Shown piece by piece: positions 56,974-64,000 of a stretch of 64,000 nt of DNA. Under the pieces are notes generated by a model that saw only the letters and a program-made list of their open reading frames with translations, did not search any database and had not been told where the DNA came from. Source of the DNA: Terriglobia bacterium (GTDB taxonomy: Bacteria > Acidobacteriota > UBA6911); the NCBI GenBank assembly GCA_020072565.1, contig JAIQGI010000013.1, positions 93,992 to 157,991 of the forward strand, in the 5' to 3' direction. The position numbers and the translations under genes were made by a program. Position 1 is the stretch's first letter. Each line of letters begins with the position of its first letter.

Positions 56974-58023
56974 CTACTTCTGGTTCTTGATCGCGGCCAT
57001 TCCCTGACCCTGTGCTTCGCCCGCCGCCAAGCCTTTGCTGGTCAGAATCTTCACTTCAACCCGCCGGTTTTCCTGACGTCCCACGCGGGTCGCGTTGTCG
57101 GCCACGGGCATTTTGATGCCGAAGCCAAATGGCGTGACAATGCGCCGCAGGGGAATCATGCTGTCGGCAAGGTACTGCACAACGGCATCAGCGCGATGCT
57201 GGCTCAGAGTCCTGTTGTAGGCGGCGTCGCCTTCCGCCGAGGCAAAGCCGGTCACCTCGACGACATATCCCCTCTGTGCCTGCGCTTCCTTCACCAGTTG
57301 GTCCAATTGCGTTTTGGCCTCGGGAGAGAGAACTGCACTGCCCACCTTGAAATGAACATCGACGGTGTTCTTGACCTCGAAATCATCGACCGCCGTGATA
57401 CGCGCATTGGTGGTCTGGTCCACGGTCGTGATTCGCTCCTGGGCCGCTTTCACGCCCTCGACCGCTGAATCCGCAGTCTCCTGCGCTGCCTTGGCACCGC
57501 CGCGCGCGGCATTGGAAACCTCTCTCAACTCATCGACCTGGCCCGACAGATGCTGGGCATTTTCCTCGCTGCGTGTCAGCCTGGTTTCAGTCTGACTCAG
57601 TCGGCCTTCTACTGGGGTGACGCGCGTCTCCACTGAGTTCGCCACCATGTACTCGGTCTGTGTGAACTTTATATCGCGTGCCGCAAGTGCTCCGTCGGCG
57701 TCACCCAATCCCTCGACATCCACGTCCAAACCGCGCACCAGGTTCGACGGCGCATAGCTCTTGGCGCCGCGGAACGGGTTGCTCTTCTTTTCTTTGATGG
57801 CAGTCGCGCCACTCAACTTTACCACCACATCATTCCCGCGCATGTCGCGCAGCACAAAGCTGTCCGCATCGCGCTGGACAATCACACCGGAAACTTTCGT
57901 CTTCTGTCCGGTCGCAAGCTTTATAGTATTCGAGTTGGCCTTTTCCTGTGCAAAGGATGCCGCACCCAACATGAGCATCCCGGCCATCACCCACAGCGAA
58001 ATTCGTTGCATTGTTTTTCTCAT
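56974..58023 (-). CDS. OmpA family outer-membrane/peptidoglycan-binding protein
   Basis: 349 residues; GGGGAGGACG lies just before the ATG. Signal peptide (ISLWVMAGMLMLGAASFA). Residues about 40-125 form a small beta domain (VSGVIVQRDADSFVLRDMRG, DVDVEGLGDADGALAARDIKF). Residues about 130-220 are a coiled coil (TETRLTRSEENAQHLSGQVDEL). The C-terminus is the OmpA domain: VHFKVGSAVLSPEAKTQLDQL, VTGFASAEGDAAYNRTLSQHRADAV and NRRVEVKIL, which binds peptidoglycan. The same coiled-coil-plus-OmpA plan occurs in the protein at 61070-62668, with a different N-terminal part. Confidence 0.88.
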   Translation of the reverse strand: MRKTMQRISLWVMAGMLMLGAASFAQEKANSNTIKLATGQKTKVSGVIVQRDADSFVLRDMRGNDVVVKLSGATAIKEKKSNPFRGAKSYAPSNLVRGLDVDVEGLGDADGALAARDIKFTQTEYMVANSVETRVTPVEGRLSQTETRLTRSEENAQHLSGQVDELREVSNAARGGAKAAQETADSAVEGVKAAQERITTVDQTTNARITAVDDFEVKNTVDVHFKVGSAVLSPEAKTQLDQLVKEAQAQRGYVVEVTGFASAEGDAAYNRTLSQHRADAVVQYLADSMIPLRRIVTPFGFGIKMPVADNATRVGRQENRRVEVKILTSKGLAAGEAQGQGMAAIKNQK

Positions 58024-58589
58024 TGACGTCCTCCCCAGCCGGATTAGTTCCGGCTTCGATCCACTCGTCCAAAATGTCGCAATACCCGTGCCAATGCAGG
58101 TTGGACAATAACTCTTATTTTATCAATGATTTATCTCATAGCGACCAAAAGAGCGCGGGACGCATATCGGGGAATTTTTCCCGTATCAGAGGGGGCAGAA
58201 CCACCAACCGTACGAAATCGGGGGAGGTTCATCAATTATTCGCAGACTTTGTGTCAGTTCCCTGGTGCATTCGGAGTCGGCAAAGCAACTGACGCACTCC
58301 CGGGCTGCGTTATGCGGATTTCTGAAACTACCTGGAATCCACAGGATCTTGAATTTTGAGATCAGGCTGGAGTATTGTACGCAGTCCGGCTCGGGGCACG
58401 GATCCGAGATGCGGCAGCAAGCGCATGCCGTTGTGCCTTCGGGACGGGCAGGGTAAGGCACAGCCTTAGATACAACAAAGGTGTTAAGGGTTGCTGTCGC
58501 AGCACGCTGCTTGATGTGCTGTTCCGGCATTTACTAACATCCCGATGTTTGTCGGATCTTTCAACTAGCATCCTTCTTAGGAGTGAGCC
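58024..58589. other. Divergent intergenic region between OmpA and cytochrome c genes
   Basis: 566 bases without a supported gene. The left part near 58107-58140 is AT-rich and probably holds the OmpA promoter. No riboswitch or tRNA could be recognised. The cytochrome gene has a TAGGAGTGAG ribosome-binding site just before its ATG. Confidence 0.5.
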
Positions 58590-58922
58590 ATGAAAAAAGC
58601 GGTTTCGTTGATGGTAGCAGTGGGGCTGGTTATGACTTGTTGCCTGGTGGCTTTTGCGGCGCCGGCAGCAGACGCCAAAAAAGGCGAGGCGGTGTACGCG
58701 AAGAACAATTGCAAGGTGTGCCACTCGATCGCGGGCGTCGGAAGTCCGAAGAGTAAACTCGACGGTGTCGGTGCGAAGCTGACTGAGGATGCCATAACGA
58801 AGTGGATCAGGACCCCCAAGGAAATGAACCCCAAGACCACGATGATGGCCTATCCAGTTGCCAAGATCTCGGATGCCGATCTGGCCGACCTGGTCGCCTA
58901 CATGATGACACTGAAGAAGTAG
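58590..58922 (+). CDS. Small exported monohaem cytochrome c
   Basis: 110 residues. Signal peptide MKKAVSLMVAVGLVMTCCLVAFA. One haem motif, NCKVCHSI (about residues 41-45), and a methionine in TTMMAYP is the likely sixth ligand, as in class I cytochrome c. DADLADLVAYMMTLKK is the typical C-terminal helix. It is a soluble periplasmic electron carrier, possibly for a respiratory oxidase or the multihaem system; there is no direct neighbour to confirm this. Confidence 0.92.
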   Translation: MKKAVSLMVAVGLVMTCCLVAFAAPAADAKKGEAVYAKNNCKVCHSIAGVGSPKSKLDGVGAKLTEDAITKWIRTPKEMNPKTTMMAYPVAKISDADLADLVAYMMTLKK

Positions 58923-59073
58923 CTATCATCATTCCACGAGTCCGGCCCTTCGGACCCTCTGCGGCCTGAAGGGCCACTCTCGCGGTGCAGGCATCGCGGG
59001 AGAAAGACACCCGCCCAGTTCCCTGAATCTCTCCCGAACCGGCCCACTTCTGGATCAGAATCGGGGCCTGGAG

Positions 59074-59979
59074 ATGACCATGAACATCCTCGTAACGGGC
59101 GCTTCAGGTCTGGTAGGCTCTGCGCTGGTGCCGTTTTTGAGCTCCCATGCCCATCGTGTGATTCGTCTTGTGCGCACAGGACCGAAGCCGGGCGCTGAGG
59201 AGATCCTTTGGGACCCGGAGGCCGGCTGGCTCGACCCCGTTTCCCTGGACGGGCTCGATGCAGTGGTGCACCTCGCAGGCGAAAGCATAGCATCGGGAAG
59301 ATGGACCCTTGCCAGGAAGGGGCGCATCCTCGACAGTCGTGCCAACGGCACCCGGCTGCTCGCGCGCACGCTGGCTGCCGTAAAGCGAGCTCCCAAGGTT
59401 CTCGTCAGCACCTCCGCAGTCGGCTATTATGGCGACCGCGGCGCGGAGATTCTGCGCGAGGAAAGCGGCCCCGGCTCCGGATTCCTCACCGAAGTCTGCC
59501 GCCAATGGGAGCAGGCTGCTCGTGAGGTGACTGAAAGAGGAATCCGCCTGGTCGTGCTTCGTCTTGGAATGATTCTGAGCTCGGCGGGTGGCGCTCTTCC
59601 GCGCATGCTGCCGCCATTCCGGCTCGGCGCCGGCGGGCCACTCGGCAGCGGAAACCAGTATGTCAGCTGGATCGCTCTCGGTGATCTGTTGGCAATCGTC
59701 CTCTTCGCGCTTGCGGACCCGTCACTCCAGGGAGTCGTCAACGCGGTCGCACCCAACCCGGCCACCAATCGCGAATTCGCACGGACCTTGGGACGAGTCT
59801 TAAAACGCCCCGCTATGATCCCGGTTCCCGCATTTGCCATACGGCTGCTGTTCGGCGAGATGGGAGAGCAAGTGTTATTGGCAAGTTCCCGAGTGGAGCC
59901 CACCCGCCTCATCGCAGCCGGTTTCCAATTTCGCTATCCCGATCTGGAGACTGCACTCCGACACGAACTTGCACGGTGA
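59074..59979 (+). CDS. TIGR01777-type NAD(P)-dependent epimerase (SDR39U1-like)
   Basis: 301 residues; the ATG at 59080 two codons in is an alternative start. Rossmann signature NILVTGASGLVGSALVPFL at the N-terminus, DAVVHLAGESIASGRW and LVSTSAVGYYGDRGAE (catalytic Ser/Tyr region), then the C-terminal DUF1731-like segment (PVPAFAIRLLFGEMGEQVLLASSRVEPTRL). The biochemical function of this family is not settled. Its stop overlaps a possible upstream start of the next gene. Confidence 0.92.
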   Translation: MTMNILVTGASGLVGSALVPFLSSHAHRVIRLVRTGPKPGAEEILWDPEAGWLDPVSLDGLDAVVHLAGESIASGRWTLARKGRILDSRANGTRLLARTLAAVKRAPKVLVSTSAVGYYGDRGAEILREESGPGSGFLTEVCRQWEQAAREVTERGIRLVVLRLGMILSSAGGALPRMLPPFRLGAGGPLGSGNQYVSWIALGDLLAIVLFALADPSLQGVVNAVAPNPATNREFARTLGRVLKRPAMIPVPAFAIRLLFGEMGEQVLLASSRVEPTRLIAAGFQFRYPDLETALRHELAR

Positions 59980-60092
59980 TGGCGATTCGAAAACACTTCC
60001 GAGCGAAGAAATGCGGATTAATTTTCCTGATCCGCGTGTTTCCGGGCTGCGGCGCGGTTCTGGCGGCCAGTGTCTCGGGTATAATGCCCCCG

Positions 60093-60731
60093 ATGTCCAA
60101 TAGTGTGCCTGATCCCCGCTTGCACTTCGATCCCGACGCACTCGGCCTGCGAGAACTGCCGCGCTTATTCTATCTCCGAAAAACAGACATCGTCGCGCGG
60201 GAACTCATTGGCAAATGGTTTGCCCGGCGCTATCAGGGACGCTGGTACGGGGGGCGCGTCGTGGAGACGGAGGCCTACCTGGGCAGGCGAGATGCCGCCG
60301 CACATTCCTGGCGCGGCCGGCGCACGCCACGCGTGGAGCCGATGTACCTGGAGGGCGGCCACGTCTATGTCTTTTTCGTATACGGCATGCACCATTGCGC
60401 CAATGTAGTCACCCGGCCGGCCGGCATCGCGGAAGCGGTGCTCTTGCGTGCCGCGGAAGGGCCGCAGGGCACCCCCGCCAGACTCATGTCCGGACCTGGC
60501 CGCCTGTGCTCCGCGCTGGGCGTCACCGTCGCCTTGAGTGGAGCGGATCTGCTCGCGGGTGGAGACTTGCGTATGTTCGGAAAGCCGCGAGAGAAAAAAA
60601 CGCGGATTCAAGTCTCACCACGCATTGGCGTGGATTACGCGGGCGATGCCAGGCATTGGCCTCTCCGATACTTCGAGAGCAACTCTCCGGCGGTCTCCGG
60701 CCCGGCAGGGCTGCGCGGACCTGCGAAGTGA
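60093..60731 (+). CDS. DNA-3-methyladenine glycosylase (AAG/MPG family)
   Basis: 212 residues from the ATG at 60093; the frame opens earlier (59976), but the added residues are not conserved. The enzyme removes alkylated purines in base-excision repair. Motifs: VARELIGKWFARR, RVVETEAYLGRRDAAAHSWRG (catalytic glutamate), MYLEGGHVYVFFVYGMHHCANVV and RLMSGPGRLCSALGV. A perfect TATAAT lies at 60080-60085, so the transcript may start very close to the ATG. A DUF2959 remnant follows its stop. Confidence 0.9.
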   Translation: MSNSVPDPRLHFDPDALGLRELPRLFYLRKTDIVARELIGKWFARRYQGRWYGGRVVETEAYLGRRDAAAHSWRGRRTPRVEPMYLEGGHVYVFFVYGMHHCANVVTRPAGIAEAVLLRAAEGPQGTPARLMSGPGRLCSALGVTVALSGADLLAGGDLRMFGKPREKKTRIQVSPRIGVDYAGDARHWPLRYFESNSPAVSGPAGLRGPAK

Positions 60732-60755
60732 GAACCGACAACGGATGGCCCGAAA

Positions 60756-60920
60756 GTGACCTGCCTGTTCCTCAAGCACAATCTCAACGCGCGGGCGATC
60801 TCGTCCCTTCAGCAGAACGCCAACCAGATTCAGGGCGATGTGACGGATCTACTGGGCGAAATGGAGGCGTCGATCGCGGAAGCGAATTCGTTCACTGAGA
60901 AGATGCTGGCGTCGAAGTGA
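60756..60920 (+). pseudogene. C-terminal remnant of a DUF2959 protein
   Basis: 54 codons in one open frame, starting at a GTG just after the glycosylase gene. The translation FLKHNLNARAISSLQ ... DLLGEMEASIAEANSFTEKM closely resembles, from memory, the C-terminal end of DUF2959 proteins, which are about 200 residues long. The N-terminal three quarters is missing and the preceding frame is closed by a stop at 60729. Most likely a decayed gene end. Confidence 0.55.
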
Positions 60921-60968
60921 TTCATGTTGGTACGTCAGATCTTCGGCATTGGGGTGTCTTCAGGCAAG

Positions 60969-61054
60969 GGATCAGGCCTGGAGATAATATCTTGGGGAAT
61001 CCAGGCTATGCCGCAGAACGATATCTGAAAAAGCAAAGGTTCCAGGCCTGATCC
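60969..61054. repeat. Perfect 14-bp inverted repeat pair
   Basis: GGATCAGGCCTGGA (60969-60982) is the exact reverse complement of TCCAGGCCTGATCC (61041-61054), with 58 bases between. It lies between the DUF2959 remnant and the end of the OmpA/coiled-coil gene. It could be a mini-element with terminal inverted repeats or a large hairpin; no ORF is inside. Confidence 0.5.
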
Positions 61055-61069
61055 AGCTGTCGTATGCCT

Positions 61070-62668
61070 CTACTTGCCGATCTTCGTTCCAATCACTTCT
61101 CCTGAAACGATAATCTCCACACGACGGTTCTTTTGCCGTCCCTCTGCTGTGCTGTTGTCCGCGACAGGCAGGGTTTTGCCAAGTCCCTTGGCAGTGATGC
61201 TGCCTGCAGCCAAACCCTGTTGGATCAGATAATCGCGAGTTGTGCCTGCCCGCTGCTCCGAGAGTTTCTGGTTCAATTCGTCACTGCCGGTACTGTCTGT
61301 ATGCCCCTCCACTTGAAGCATCAATCCAGGGTGAGCCAACACGATGCCGGAAAGCCGGGCCAGTTTTTCGCGAGTCGCGGGGCGAAGATCGTATTTGCCG
61401 GTATCGAACAAAACATCCGCCATCGTAACCACCAGCCCTCGCGGCGTATCGCGCGTTTCCAGGATGCGATTGAACTGCTCCAGCAGGCTGGCGCGGAGTT
61501 GCTGTCTCTCCCGTTCGGCTCTCTCGGCCTCCTGGCGGGCTCGTTCCGCCTCGGCATTGGCGGCCTCTTCCTTGGCCCTGAGAGCGTCCTGCTCGGCCTT
61601 GGCTTTAGCCGCTGCCGCGTCTGCCTCGGCTTTGGCTTTGGCAGATGCAGCATCCGCCTCGGCCTTGGCTCTTAGAGCGGCCGCCTCTGCTTCTGCTTTC
61701 ATCTGCGCTTCCCGCGCTGCGGCCAGCTCAGCCTGGCGACGGGCCTCTGCGTCGGCGTTCCTCTTGGCTTCAGCCGCTTCAACTGCCGCCTTGGCTTCTG
61801 CCGCGGCTTTGGCTTTGGCAGCTGCCGCCTCTCGCTCCTGCGCTATCCGCTCCGCCTCCTGTCGTTCGACTGCCAGCGCCCGGGCATCTTCCGAGAATTG
61901 AATTGCCTCGCGGGCCCTGGAAATGACCTCCTTTTTGTTAGCTTTTTTGGCCAGAGCATTTTCTGCCATTTTCAGGCTGGCTTCGGCCTTGCCAAAAATC
62001 TCAGTGGCGTATTGCTGAACGTGTCGTGTCTTTGCGATTTCCACCGCATTGCGAGCTTCATACATCTCCAAGGGCACGTTTTTCAGATCCAGTGACAGCG
62101 CCAGAGGATTCCCCATCTGCTCATACTGGCTTCGCTTCATCAGCTTGTAGTCGTTGACCTCGAAGATCTTCCCTTTCGTCTCCTTCCGGACCTCATTCTC
62201 CAGCACTACCAGTTCACTGGGCTGGCGTACCGCGAAGTAGGGCTCAGCCGTGACTATCAATGAGAATGTCTGCAGTTGGGTGGTGGCTTGCAGATTGCCC
62301 TGTCCATTTCTGTCGATCAGCAGTTCTCCGATATTGCCGGTGCGTCCATCCGGAGATACGACCCAGAGCACGTAGGTCAGGAATTCCGTGCCCAGCCTTG
62401 AGGGCTGGCCCAAGCCCATGACCTTGATCTCGATGTTCGTGATGCCCTTTCGCGCCTCGACTTTGGATTCCCCCATGGCTTGAGGCATCAGGTTTGTACC
62501 CTTCAGGTCGATCTTGGTTGAGCCGCCCCCGACCTGATAGCCGATCGCCTTTGTGGACTTGCTGATGAGGCTCGAAGCCGGCGCGCCCGTCTGCGATTGG
62601 GCCGCAGCGATACCTAGTGAGCTGCATAACGCCACACAGGTCAGCACTGCTGTGCCAACACGTTTCAT
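61070..62668 (-). CDS. OmpA family protein with long Ala/Glu-rich coiled coil
   Basis: 532 residues. Signal peptide (VGTAVLTCVALCSSLGIAAAQ). Residues about 30-180 form a beta-rich domain (GESKVEARKGITNIEIKVMG, YVLWVVSPDGRTGNIGELLI). Residues about 210-395 are charged, Ala-rich helices (repeated AEA/KAKAEAEA, EAERARQEAERAERERQQL), a likely long coiled coil. The C-terminal OmpA domain reads DVLFDTGKYDLRPATREKLARL, VEGHTDSTGSDELNQKLSEQRA and KNRRVEIIV. Probably a periplasmic tether between peptidoglycan and the outer membrane. No other gene in its direct operon. Confidence 0.88.
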   Translation of the reverse strand: MKRVGTAVLTCVALCSSLGIAAAQSQTGAPASSLISKSTKAIGYQVGGGSTKIDLKGTNLMPQAMGESKVEARKGITNIEIKVMGLGQPSRLGTEFLTYVLWVVSPDGRTGNIGELLIDRNGQGNLQATTQLQTFSLIVTAEPYFAVRQPSELVVLENEVRKETKGKIFEVNDYKLMKRSQYEQMGNPLALSLDLKNVPLEMYEARNAVEIAKTRHVQQYATEIFGKAEASLKMAENALAKKANKKEVISRAREAIQFSEDARALAVERQEAERIAQEREAAAAKAKAAAEAKAAVEAAEAKRNADAEARRQAELAAAREAQMKAEAEAAALRAKAEADAASAKAKAEADAAAAKAKAEQDALRAKEEAANAEAERARQEAERAERERQQLRASLLEQFNRILETRDTPRGLVVTMADVLFDTGKYDLRPATREKLARLSGIVLAHPGLMLQVEGHTDSTGSDELNQKLSEQRAGTTRDYLIQQGLAAGSITAKGLGKTLPVADNSTAEGRQKNRRVEIIVSGEVIGTKIGK

Positions 62669-63284
62669 GGTCTGCTCCTTTCAGCCGAGAATTGAATGAT
62701 TTCACACTTGGAGAACTGCCGGCTGGGATGAGAACGATGAGCTTCAGTTTGAATCAGGCCCAAATTCCGAGGCCGCTCGTGCTTCGGATAAATCTATATG
62801 ATATCAACTCATTCGCCTGCTGCAGTAATCCCATCCCGGCCACGCTCTCACATTTTATAGCGGTTCTTAGCCGTGAGGGGGCAATTTTTGCGCATTAACG
62901 CTTCGGCGCTCGCCGAGAAGGAACGCCTCACGGGCAACGAACTCCAGAAAATGTTGCCGGGAAAGAACGGCGCAAACTCATAGCATGACAACTTAGCTCG
63001 CTTCGCTCGCGAACTCCAGGGGCGGAGAAATGCCGTGACAGGCTACACATTCACACGGCAGCAATGGCCTGCCACCAGCAGGGTCCGAATCAAATTCCGC
63101 ACCTTCACGACTCCTCGAGTGCTATCCTAACATCAGCCGCTGTCCAGTCAGGGGCAACCGGCTGCAAGACTGATGAGTACCGCAAGCCCGTGCGGTGCGG
63201 AATTTATCCGAGGAGAAGAGCTTTGGCTGAGATTCAGCTTCAGCTGCAGGTTTGTTAAAGCAGCTTCTCCGGTGGAGCCGTCCT
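62669..63284. other. Intergenic region with degraded coding sequence
   Basis: 616 bases between the divergent OmpA and CBS genes. The only coding-like piece is at 62861-62983. The rest holds short direct similarities (CGAACTCCAG twice, near 62937 and 63010) and no recognisable gene. The CBS gene promoter should be near 63200. Confidence 0.5.
62861..62983 (+). pseudogene. Possible C-terminal remnant of an FtsH-like protease
   Basis: A 40-codon open frame bounded by a stop at 62858-62860 and ended by TAG at 62981-62983. Its end reads INASALAEKERLTGNELQKML, which resembles the end of FtsH (ALLEKETLTGDEL-type motif), but nothing of the AAA or protease domains is present. Called as a remnant with low confidence. 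Confidence 0.3.
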
Positions 63285-63788
63285 ATGGACCCGATCGTTC
63301 CCGAAGCCGAAGAGTACCACGTCCGCGACATTATGACGCGCGCTGTCATCAAGGTGGGCCCCGAAACGAGCGTAAGCGAGATCGCCCGGCTCATGGCTGA
63401 ACACCACGCGAGCGGATTGCCGGTCGTGGATGAGGAGGACCGGGTGCTTGGCGTCGTCACGGACCTCGATTTGGTCGTTCGCAACACGCGGTTTAAACTA
63501 CCGGCTTTCTTCACGCTGCTTAACGCAACGATTTACTTTGAGAGTGCCGGACACATCCGCGAGCGCCTGCATCACATGCTTGGGACGACGGCTCGGGAGA
63601 TAATGTCCGAGCCACCCATCACCATTACGGCGGATGCGACAATCGAGGAACTCGCCGAGATCATGCTGGGGCGGCATGTTAACCCGATTCCCGTAATCGA
63701 GGAGGGCCGCCTCATCGGCATCGTCAGCCGCTACGATATCATCCGTTCCATGGCCAAAGGCGCAATGGAAGACATAGATCAAGGATAG
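63285..63788 (+). CDS. CBS-domain pair protein
   Basis: 167 residues from the ATG at 63285, with GGTGGAG about 8 bases upstream. Two CBS modules: VRDIMTRAVIKVGPETSVSEIARLMAEHHASGLPVVD... (about 10-75) and AREIMSEPPITITADATIEELAEIMLGRHVNPIPVIEE...GIVSRYDIIRSM (about 105-160). CBS pairs bind adenine nucleotides and regulate other proteins. No fused catalytic or transport domain, so a stand-alone energy sensor is likely; target unknown. Confidence 0.92.
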   Translation: MDPIVPEAEEYHVRDIMTRAVIKVGPETSVSEIARLMAEHHASGLPVVDEEDRVLGVVTDLDLVVRNTRFKLPAFFTLLNATIYFESAGHIRERLHHMLGTTAREIMSEPPITITADATIEELAEIMLGRHVNPIPVIEEGRLIGIVSRYDIIRSMAKGAMEDIDQG

Positions 63789-63805
63789 GGTCGCATGCCG
63801 GTCTG

Positions 63806-64000
63806 TTAGTTTGCAGCCGGGGGTGCGGGCGGTACCAGAACATCCGGGCACGGCCCCGCCCGCACGTAGATGCCGAGGACGGTGAGGATCACTGCGATTG
63901 TGCCGAGGGCGCCCAGCACGAACACGCCAAACTGCTGTGGACGCATCTGCTGCCCCAGCCGCTCATCGATCGTGAGCATCGGCCGTGGCGCTACCGCCAT
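63806..64000 (-). CDS. FtsX-like permease C-terminal part (truncated, partial at window edge)
   Basis: 64 residues visible; the frame continues off the right edge. IDERLGQQMRPQQFGVFVLGALGTIAVILTVLGIYV matches the segment before and across a transmembrane helix of FtsX/MacB-like ADOP permeases of Acidobacteria. In such proteins the chain continues for ~80 residues after this helix (next would be a RRxExGIR-type loop), but here it ends after RAGPCPDVLVPPAPPAAN. So the gene is probably frameshifted or truncated at its 3' end. Confidence 0.5.
   Translation of the reverse strand: MAVAPRPMLTIDERLGQQMRPQQFGVFVLGALGTIAVILTVLGIYVRAGPCPDVLVPPAPPAAN

Noticed and set aside
56738..57007. Two overlapping short frames (ATG at 56738 and at 56756) behind good ribosome-binding sequences.
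   Set aside because: The translations are Arg/Pro-rich without motifs and one runs into the end of the OmpA gene; without homologues they cannot be supported.

Overview
This is a high-GC (about 60 percent by eye) chromosomal window from a Gram-negative, probably anaerobic or facultative soil or sediment bacterium. Several features point to Acidobacteriota: the FtsX-type duplicated-permease remnant at the right edge, many exported TPR, OmpA and YVTN proteins, the ODC-like plus deoxyhypusine-synthase-like polyamine genes, and dispersed intergenic palindromes. The phylum is an inference from gene content. I saw no rRNA, tRNA, CRISPR array, prophage or intact insertion sequence.

Layout. 0-3 kb: a CitE/HpcH-type lyase (cut by the left edge), a cytidylate-kinase-like protein with a nuclease-like tail, and hpt. 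2.9-5.6 kb: two small hydrophobic peptides with double-glycine leader motifs, followed by an ABC-2 exporter pair and a 59-residue two-helix membrane protein; this looks like a bacteriocin or peptide-export locus. 5.7-15.2 kb: polyamine genes (ODC-like decarboxylase, deoxyhypusine/homospermidine-synthase-like enzyme, agmatine deiminase), a secreted beta-propeller/phosphoesterase and a membrane-fused spermidine-synthase-like protein. 15.4-18.9 kb: a GT-C type glycosyltransferase, a DUF5658-like membrane protein and an exported TPR protein. 19.1-21.3 kb: a fused cysteine desulfurase/selenophosphate synthetase.

21.8-32.4 kb is the most striking region. A tightly spaced six-gene operon encodes a 23-haem and a 46-haem c-type cytochrome, an outer-membrane beta-barrel, an exported protein, a membrane protein with b-type-cytochrome-like histidines, and a zinc-ribbon/iron-sulfur/flavin oxidoreductase whose FAD domain looks circularly permuted. 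Together they could carry electrons from NAD(P)H through the inner membrane and periplasm to the cell surface. The 46-haem protein is built of about twelve 73-residue units, each with three CxxCH motifs and three extra histidines, so it could form an extended haem wire.

32.5-44.2 kb is metabolic: aconitase, trmL, a CoA-transferase, a thiolase, a fused enoyl-CoA hydratase/3-hydroxyacyl-CoA dehydrogenase, a thioredoxin-like protein, a HAD/AIR-synthase fusion and a thioesterase. 44.3-45.6 kb holds a PilZ protein and an unknown membrane protein. 45.9-51.7 kb is a complete hypABFCDE operon for NiFe-hydrogenase maturation, without structural hydrogenase genes in the window. 51.8-60.7 kb carries an MFS exporter, ligA, an M19 dipeptidase, an OmpA protein, a monohaem cytochrome c, a TIGR01777-type epimerase and a 3-methyladenine DNA glycosylase. 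60.7-64 kb looks partly decayed: a DUF2959 remnant, a possible FtsH-tail remnant and a truncated permease surround an OmpA/coiled-coil protein and a CBS protein.
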